NCBI GenBank assembly: GCA_041648665.1
Contig: JBAZOP010000064.1
Coordinates: 1-17,198 of the forward strand
Origin: a bacterium
GTDB taxonomy: Bacteria > UBA10199 > 2-02-FULL-44-16 > JAAZCA01
Direction of reading: 5' to 3'
DNA: 17,198 nt
Part shown: piece by piece, positions 12,445-17,198 of the stretch
How the letters are laid out: each line of letters opens with the position of its first letter
Position numbering within the stretch: position 1 is the first letter of the stretch
The notes under the pieces: generated by a model
The model's database searches: none
Told to the model about the DNA's origin: nothing
Seen by the model: the letters and a program-made list of their open reading frames with translations, nothing else
Translations under genes and position numbers: made by a program

Positions 12445-14169
12445 ATGCGATACTCACAGATACTGATACCGACGCTTCGCGAGGCGCCGGCGGACGCAGA
12501 GGTCGTGAGCCATAAGCTCATGGTCCGGGCGGGCTACATCAAGAAACTCGCTGCAGGCGTGTACACCTACATGCCGCTCTGCCTGCGCGTGCTTCGGAAG
12601 ATCGAGCGCATAGTGCGCGAGGAGATGAACGCTTCCGGCGCGCAGGAACTTCTGCTGCCGATCGTCATGCCCGCCGAGCTCTGGATCGAGACCGGCCGCT
12701 GGCAGGTCTACGGAAAGGAGCTCCTGCGCTTCAAGGATAGGCACGATCGGGACTTCTGCATAGGGCCCACCCATGAGGAGGCGATCACCGACCTCCTGCG
12801 CGGCGTGGTCGATTCGTGGCGCGACCTTCCGAAGAACTGTTTCCAGATCCAGACCAAGTTCCGTGACGAGGTCAGGCCGCGGTTCGGGCTCATGCGCGGC
12901 CGCGAGTTCATAATGAAGGACGGCTATTCCTTTGACCGCGACGAGGAGTCGGCGAAGAAGTCCTACTGGAACATGTACGAGGCGTACAAGCGCATATTCT
13001 CGCGCTGCGGCCTCAAGTACAGGCCGGTGGAGGCGATGACAGGCACCATCGGCGGCTCCATGTCCCACGAGTTCCAGGTGCTCGCTGCCTCCGGCGAGGA
13101 CGAAATCGTCGCCTGCGACAAGTGCGAATACGCCGCCAACGTGGAGAAGGCGGAATTGAAGCCGCCCGACCGGTCACAAGTCACAGATCGCCAGTCGCGC
13201 AAAGGCGAGTTCAAGAAGGTCTCCACTCCTGGCAAGAAGTCGGTCGAAGAGGTCTGCGAGTTCCTCAAGGTGGGACCCGAGCGACTCGTGAAGACGCTGA
13301 TCTTCGATACCGATAAGGGGCCAGTGGCAGGTCTCGTGCGCGGAGACCATCACCTCAAGGAGTCCAAACTCAAGGAGGCCATCGGTGCGGAGTGGTGCAA
13401 CCTTGCCGAGGAGCACACGGTCGTCGAGGCCACTGGCGCGCCATCCGGGTTCGCGGGTCCGGTGGGGCTCGGCATCCCGGTCTATGCGGATCATTCGGTC
13501 GCAGCGATGCATGATTTCGTCGTCGGAGCCAACGCGGGCGACGCGCATCTCACAGGGGTGAACCTCGGCGATTTCGAAGTCGCGAAGTTCGTGGACATCA
13601 GGCGTGCGGTCGCAGGCGACAACTGCCCGCGCTGCACCGGCATGCTTGAGGAGCATCGGGGCATCGAGGTCGGGCAGGTATTCTTCCTCGGGACAAAGTA
13701 TTCAAAGCCGATGAAGGCCAACTATACCGACGAAGGCGGCGACGCGAAGGCTCTCGTGATGGGGTGCTACGGCATAGGCATCAGCAGGACCGCCGCTGCC
13801 GCCATCGAGCAGAACCACGACGACCGCGGCATCATCTGGCCGCTGCCGATCGCGCCGTTCCATGTCGAGGTCGTGCCGCTCTCGGCGGAGGGCGAGGTGG
13901 CGAAGGTCGCGGAGCGGATACACGACGACCTCGTTTCGCGCGGGGTCGAGGTGCTCATCGACGATCGCGACCTGCGCGCAGGGGTCAAGTTCACGGATGC
14001 GGACCTGATCGGCATCCCGTACCGCATAGTCGTCGGCGAGAAGGGGCTCAAGGACGGCGTGGTCGAGTTCAAGCTCCGCGGCTCAAGCGAGATGGACAAG
14101 CTCTCCCCGGCCGAGGCCGTGGATCGCATGGTCGAAATAATCGCAAGGGAAAAACCAGCCCGCGCATAA
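12445..14169 (+). CDS. proS: Prolyl-tRNA synthetase, bacterial type with editing domain
   Basis: 574 residues, the same length as E. coli ProS. It charges tRNA(Pro) with proline in the cytoplasm. Class II motif 1 is around residues 65-90, motif 2 at FRDEVRPRFG (139-148), and motif 3 around GCYGIGISR (440-448). Between motifs 2 and 3 lies the INS (YbaK-like) editing domain that removes mischarged alanine, with VKTLIF and GLVRGDHHLKESK. The C-terminal ~100 residues are the anticodon-binding domain. Its short linker (RSQVTDRQSRKG) is of ordinary length for the family. A weak AGGA lies before the ATG; gaps to ispG (10 bp) and the pyrF-like gene (15 bp) indicate an operon. Confidence 0.97.
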   Translation: MRYSQILIPTLREAPADAEVVSHKLMVRAGYIKKLAAGVYTYMPLCLRVLRKIERIVREEMNASGAQELLLPIVMPAELWIETGRWQVYGKELLRFKDRHDRDFCIGPTHEEAITDLLRGVVDSWRDLPKNCFQIQTKFRDEVRPRFGLMRGREFIMKDGYSFDRDEESAKKSYWNMYEAYKRIFSRCGLKYRPVEAMTGTIGGSMSHEFQVLAASGEDEIVACDKCEYAANVEKAELKPPDRSQVTDRQSRKGEFKKVSTPGKKSVEEVCEFLKVGPERLVKTLIFDTDKGPVAGLVRGDHHLKESKLKEAIGAEWCNLAEEHTVVEATGAPSGFAGPVGLGIPVYADHSVAAMHDFVVGANAGDAHLTGVNLGDFEVAKFVDIRRAVAGDNCPRCTGMLEEHRGIEVGQVFFLGTKYSKPMKANYTDEGGDAKALVMGCYGIGISRTAAAAIEQNHDDRGIIWPLPIAPFHVEVVPLSAEGEVAKVAERIHDDLVSRGVEVLIDDRDLRAGVKFTDADLIGIPYRIVVGEKGLKDGVVEFKLRGSSEMDKLSPAEAVDRMVEIIAREKPARA

Positions 14170-14184
14170 AACGGAGGTCTCTTT

Positions 14185-14901
14185 ATGACGATGAAGCCTC
14201 GCTCCAACAAGGATAGGGTGATCGTTGCGTTGATCGCCGACCAGATGAAAGAGGCCGAGCGGATGGTGAAACTCCTCAAGGAGGACGTGCACACCTTCGA
14301 GGTCGGCGCACCCACGTACACTGCGCTCGGCCCGGATGTCATAAAGATGGTCCACGCGAACGGCTGCAGGGTCTTCCTCGATTTGAAATACCACGATATT
14401 CCGTCCACGATCTACAAGGCGGTTTATGCGGCCACGAAGCTGGAGGTCGAAGCGCTCAACGTTCACGCCTCGGGCGGCGAAGATATGCTGACGAGCACGG
14501 TGGAGGCGGCGCGCGAGGCCGCGGGCTCGAAGTCAAAGATGCCGACGCTGCTTGCGGTAACCGTGCTCACGAGCATGGAGTCGCTTGCCGACATCGGCGT
14601 GCAGTTCGAGGTGCGCGAACAGGTCGTGAGGCTCGCCAGGCTCACGCAGCACTGCGGCCTGCACGGCGTGATCGCCTCCCCGCTCGAGATATCCCCCATT
14701 CGCAAGGCCTGCGGCGAGAAGTTCTTGATCGTGACCACGGGTGTGCGTCCCCTGGGCAGCGCTGCGCAGGACCAGAGGCGCATCGCGTCGCCCGTCATGG
14801 CCATGGCTGCCGGCGCCGACTTCCTCGTCATCGGCCGCCCCGTGGTCCAGGCAAAGGACCCGCGCGCAGTCATACGTCAGATACTCAAAGAAATAGCCTG
14901 A
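14185..14901 (+). CDS. pyrF: OMP decarboxylase (PyrF) family protein with altered active site
   Basis: 238 residues, normal for PyrF, which makes UMP from OMP in pyrimidine synthesis. Most signatures are canonical: FLDLKYHDIPST (D66, K68, D71), NVHASGG, LLAVTVLTSM, and the phosphate-binding TTGVRPLGSAAQDQRRI with VIGRPV. Two active-site positions are not. The Asp of VALD, which binds ribose, is Ile17 (VALIAD). The Lys of KVG, part of the Lys-Asp-Lys-Asp catalytic tetrad, is Glu39 (FEVG). Glu at this place is the rule in the Mg-dependent relatives KGPDC and HPS. So it is clearly of PyrF descent, but orotidylate decarboxylase activity is not assured. GGAGG 8 nt before the ATG; last gene of the operon, with no clear terminator behind it. 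Confidence 0.85.
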   Translation: MTMKPRSNKDRVIVALIADQMKEAERMVKLLKEDVHTFEVGAPTYTALGPDVIKMVHANGCRVFLDLKYHDIPSTIYKAVYAATKLEVEALNVHASGGEDMLTSTVEAAREAAGSKSKMPTLLAVTVLTSMESLADIGVQFEVREQVVRLARLTQHCGLHGVIASPLEISPIRKACGEKFLIVTTGVRPLGSAAQDQRRIASPVMAMAAGADFLVIGRPVVQAKDPRAVIRQILKEIA

Positions 14902-14995
14902 TAGCAAAATCGCACAGCCGAAGGGGTGGGGATTAGAGTACCCTGATCGGTGTCCTCGGTGCCCATTTTTTCTCCTCAATAATGATGCTGTAATT

Positions 14996-15007
14996 TTCAG
15001 GCCTGAA
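14996..15007. promoter_or_regulatory. 12-bp perfect palindrome upstream of the sigma-54 promoter
   Basis: TTCAGGCCTGAA lies about 80 nt upstream of the predicted sigma-54 start. A second, imperfect inverted repeat (TTAAT-CA-ATTAA, 15008-15019) directly follows. The distance fits an enhancer-binding activator site. The rest of 14902-15055 shows nothing else clear. Confidence 0.35.
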
Positions 15008-15055
15008 TTAATCAATTAAATCAACAGGTTGAAAGTGGCTCCCAAATCCCGGGTT

Positions 15056-15070
15056 TGGCACCCTCTATGC
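15056..15070 (+). promoter_or_regulatory. Sigma-54 (RpoN) promoter
   Basis: TGGCAC (15056-15061), 5 bp, ATGC (15067-15070). This matches the consensus TGGCAC-N5-TTGC at 9 of 10 defined bases, including the invariant GG and GC at correct spacing. The start would be near 15082, leaving a ~22-nt leader with a GGAGGGGG ribosome site before the ATG at 15104. Confidence 0.72.
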
Positions 15071-15103
15071 ATTTCTATTGTGCAGGGGAAAGCGGAGGGG
15101 GCC

Positions 15104-15442
15104 ATGAAAGACAATATAAAGACGGTCTTAGATGACGACATGGAGCTGGATATAAGGGCCCATGAGGTCGCGAGCGCTTCAGAGGAAGCACATAAGCGTC
15201 TCCTCGACCTGCAGCTCAAGATGGCCGCGAGCTCCATCAACCACGAGTACGCCAGGCAAAAATTCGACGAGATAGCCGACCGGACCGAGCGCGAGGACCT
15301 GCTGGATTACATGGACGACTGCCACCGGGAGTATGGCGAGGCGCGCGCTCAGCTGGCCGCCTATGATCCTTACGCGCTCGCCGATTTCGAGGCGGATCTC
15401 ATCAGGCAGAAACAGACGACGACCGCGCACTTCAACGCGTAG
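15104..15442 (+). CDS. Small helical protein, sigma-54 controlled
   Basis: 112 residues starting MKDNIKTVLDDDMELD. Almost wholly helical in appearance, rich in Glu, Asp, Lys, Arg and Ala, with heptad-like hydrophobic spacing, so likely a coiled coil. No signal peptide or membrane segment; cytoplasmic. GGAGGGGG supports ATG 15104; an upstream in-frame ATG at 15029 would place the sigma-54 promoter inside the gene and is rejected. It stands alone between a sigma-54-type promoter and a terminator-like hairpin (15477-15506). Family not recognised. Sigma-54 control suggests a conditional role (nitrogen, motility or envelope stress), which is inference. Confidence 0.7.
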   Translation: MKDNIKTVLDDDMELDIRAHEVASASEEAHKRLLDLQLKMAASSINHEYARQKFDEIADRTEREDLLDYMDDCHREYGEARAQLAAYDPYALADFEADLIRQKQTTTAHFNA

Positions 15443-15476
15443 CCGCCTTAAAGAACCCTAACCCTCCTTTCTCAAG

Positions 15477-15506
15477 CAGGGGAACCGTCGCGAGACGGCT
15501 CCCCTG
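15477..15506 (+). terminator. Terminator-like hairpin without a strong T-tract
   Basis: Outer stem CAGGGGA (15477-15483) with TCCCCTG (15500-15506), one A-C mismatch, inner stem CCGTC (15485-15489) with GACGG (15494-15498), closed by a GCGA loop of the stable GNRA type. Only TGTCATTTC follows, so termination may be weak or the hairpin may protect the mRNA 3' end. Confidence 0.5.
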
Positions 15507-15532
15507 TGTCATTTCTGCCGGCATCGAATTCC

Positions 15533-15561
15533 TTGTAATCATCGCATTCAAAAGATAGAAT
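15533..15561 (+). promoter_or_regulatory. Sigma-70-type promoter for the PAS protein
   Basis: TTGTAA (15533-15538), 17 bp, TAGAAT (15556-15561). The predicted start is about 15568, with GGGGGT just before the ATG at 15585. Confidence 0.45.
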
Positions 15562-15584
15562 TCGACATCCGGATGGGGGTCGAT

Positions 15585-17198
15585 ATGCCCGTAAAAGAGG
15601 AGCACTATCGCACGATATTCGAGCATGCGCCGCTCGGGATGCTCGTATATGACCAGCAGGGCAGGGTAATCGAATGCAATGATTCTATGATCAAGATACT
15701 CGGCTCTTCGCGCAAGGCGTTCATCGGATTTGATATTTTGTCCATGACGCAAGACGAGGCCGTGCTCAAGGCGGTAAAAGACGCGTTCGAAAAGGGAATG
15801 GGCTATTTCGAGGGGGAGTATCTGTCGATCACCGGGAAGAAACGCGCATATCTCAGGGCCATTTTCAAGAGGCTTGCGGATGAGGGGGGCGCGTCGTCAG
15901 GAGGGATCGCGATAATCGAGGACATCACCGAGAGGAAAAAAGTCGAGTGCGCCTTGGTTGAATCCGAGAACAAGTATCGACTGCTGGTCGAGAATGCGAA
16001 TGAAGCCGTGGTCGTGGCGCAGGAGATGATAATCAGGTTCACCAATGCCAAGACGACTGAGATAACCGGCTACAGCGCGGAGGAGCTATGCGGCATGCCG
16101 TTCGAAAAGCTCATTCATCCGGATGACCTCCCGATGGTGGCGGAGCGTCACAAGAAAAGGATGGCTGGAGAGGCTGTGCCGAATTTCTATAACTTCAAAG
16201 TCGTCGACAAGGCCGGACGCGTGAAGGTGGTGGAGCTCAATGCCGTGGCGTTTGAATGGTCGGGAAAGCCTGCGACTCTGAATTTTCTGATGGACGTGAC
16301 GGATCGCATGCGCGTTGAACGCGAGCTGGGGTTCAGCCATGAGAACCTGGCTCATCTCTTTTCTTCGGTGAAGGATTTCATATTCGTGATAGACAGGAAG
16401 GGCAGCATTATCGAGGTCAATGACGCCTTGTGCAAGAAACTCGGCTATTCGAAGGAAGGGATCGTCGGCAGGGAGATCATAGAGATATATCCGAAAATTC
16501 GCCGTAATGAGGTGAGCGGCATCATCGAGAGCATGCTCGCCGGCAAAGATATGGTCTGCAGCGTTCCTCTTCAGCGCAAGGATGGCGCGCTCCTAGAAGT
16601 CGACAGCAGATTCTATCAGGGCAGATGGAACGGGGAAAGCGCTGTGTTCGGCATATCGCATGATATGACCGAACGCATGAAAACCGAAGCAGAGTTCAGG
16701 AGGAACGAGGAGCGGTTCAGGGGGTTTTATCAAGCGATCACCGACGGGATGATGCATTCGGACGTTCACGGAAAGATAATCGACGTGAACGATGCGCTTG
16801 TCGGCATGCTGGGGTATGATCGGGATGAGCTCATCGGGAAAAACTCGATGGAGATCACCCCCGAGAGATGGCATGACCCGGAAAACCAGTTCGTTCACAG
16901 GACTGTCTTCAACAAAGGCAGGGGCGAGTTCGACAAGGAATACATCGTAAATGACGGCTCCATCATCCCTGTCAGAGTCCATTACTGGCTTGTGCGGGAC
17001 GACAAGGGCGATCCCTCGGGGGTCTGGACGCTCATCCGCGACATGACGGAGAGGCGCGCAGCCGAGGAAGAGATGAACAATAGGATGGCGGAGATCGAGA
17101 AGCTCAACAAATTCATGATGGGCAGGGAGCTCAGGATCATCGATATGAAGAGGGAGATCAACGAGCTTCTCGCACGCCTGGGGGAGCAGGCCCGCTAC
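15585..17198 (+). CDS. Cytoplasmic sensor with four PAS domains, 3' end outside window
   Basis: 538 codons are visible with no stop. Four PAS domains in series: about residues 5-120 (ends IIEDITERKK), 122-248 (ends LMDVTDRMRVE), 249-370 (ends ISHDMTERMK) and 372-492 (ends LIRDMTERRAAEEE). Each ends in the D-(I/M/V)-T-(E/D)-R motif that joins PAS to the next helix. From ~493 a coiled coil follows containing LNKFMMGRELRIIDMKREI, a piece that often precedes the end or the output domain of such sensors. There is no signal peptide or membrane segment, so it senses an intracellular cue. The output (histidine kinase, GGDEF or other) lies beyond the window. ATG 15573 is an in-frame alternative start, but GGGGGT suits 15585 better. 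Confidence 0.85.
   Translation, partial: MPVKEEHYRTIFEHAPLGMLVYDQQGRVIECNDSMIKILGSSRKAFIGFDILSMTQDEAVLKAVKDAFEKGMGYFEGEYLSITGKKRAYLRAIFKRLADEGGASSGGIAIIEDITERKKVECALVESENKYRLLVENANEAVVVAQEMIIRFTNAKTTEITGYSAEELCGMPFEKLIHPDDLPMVAERHKKRMAGEAVPNFYNFKVVDKAGRVKVVELNAVAFEWSGKPATLNFLMDVTDRMRVERELGFSHENLAHLFSSVKDFIFVIDRKGSIIEVNDALCKKLGYSKEGIVGREIIEIYPKIRRNEVSGIIESMLAGKDMVCSVPLQRKDGALLEVDSRFYQGRWNGESAVFGISHDMTERMKTEAEFRRNEERFRGFYQAITDGMMHSDVHGKIIDVNDALVGMLGYDRDELIGKNSMEITPERWHDPENQFVHRTVFNKGRGEFDKEYIVNDGSIIPVRVHYWLVRDDKGDPSGVWTLIRDMTERRAAEEEMNNRMAEIEKLNKFMMGRELRIIDMKREINELLARLGEQARY

Noticed and set aside
12454..13068. Long minus-strand open frame inside proS
   Set aside because: Shadow frame of a GC-rich conserved gene; no ribosome site and no recognisable protein.
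13170..13203. Short repetitive-looking stretch in the proS editing-domain linker
   Set aside because: The linker length matches other bacterial ProS proteins and the frame is intact; no sign of an insertion.
14902..14972. Possible terminator after the pyrF-like gene, ending in six T at 14967-14972
   Set aside because: I could not form a stable hairpin directly before the T-run; only weak G/C pairings are present.
8608..15514. 13-bp identical string CCCTGTGTCATTT at 8608 and 15502
   Set aside because: A repeat of this length is expected about once or twice by chance in a window of this size, and the flanks do not match.

Overview
The window looks like chromosomal DNA from a GC-rich Gram-negative bacterium. 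Three proteins carry lipoprotein signal peptides and one looks like an outer-membrane barrel. There is a secreted matrixin protease with a C-terminal anchor, a MEP-pathway enzyme (ispG) and a PAS-rich sensor. This mix fits the old Deltaproteobacteria in the broad sense (Myxococcota, Bdellovibrionota and related lineages). That placement is inference, since no rRNA or other decisive marker is present. No tRNA, rRNA, CRISPR array, insertion sequence or phage gene is visible.

Layout. 1-852 (-): a RhaT-like sugar permease, cut by the window edge. 892-1782 (+): an exported beta-barrel-like protein. 1786-2544 (-) and 4219-5034 (+): two TauE/SafE (TSUP) permeases on either side of an unknown 474-residue protein (2590-4014, -). 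5151-5705 (+): an acidic lipoprotein. 5759-5935 (+): a 58-residue charged protein with its own promoter and terminator. 5996-6604 (-): a MepK/YcbK-type murein endopeptidase. 6642-7514 (-) and 8730-9245 (+): two more acidic lipoproteins. Between them at 7805-8605 (+) is a PTS EIIA(Ntr)-like domain joined to a C4 zinc ribbon. 9394-14901 (+) is a tight operon: a secreted protein, a matrixin metalloprotease, ispG, proS and a pyrF-family gene. 15104-15442 (+) is a small helical protein behind a sigma-54-type promoter. 15585 to the edge (+) is a cytoplasmic protein with four PAS domains.

The strongest unexplained signal is regulatory. Four genes (474-residue protein, 290-residue lipoprotein, EIIA-zinc-ribbon protein, 171-residue lipoprotein) are preceded, in the correct orientation, by GCAAC-N16-CGA(T/A)A. 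This has the layout of an ECF sigma factor promoter and suggests one envelope or stress regulon that is visible in this window alone. Separately, four genes without a Shine-Dalgarno sequence (barrel protein, both TSUP permeases, murein endopeptidase) have sigma-70-type -10 boxes only 6-10 nt before the ATG, which predicts leaderless or nearly leaderless mRNAs.

Two proteins also stand out. The PyrF-family enzyme has lost the usual ribose-binding Asp and has Glu in place of the first Lys of the OMP decarboxylase catalytic tetrad, which is the residue found there in the Mg-dependent KGPDC/HPS relatives. The EIIA(Ntr)-zinc-ribbon fusion joins a phospho-acceptor module to a possible nucleic-acid-binding module.
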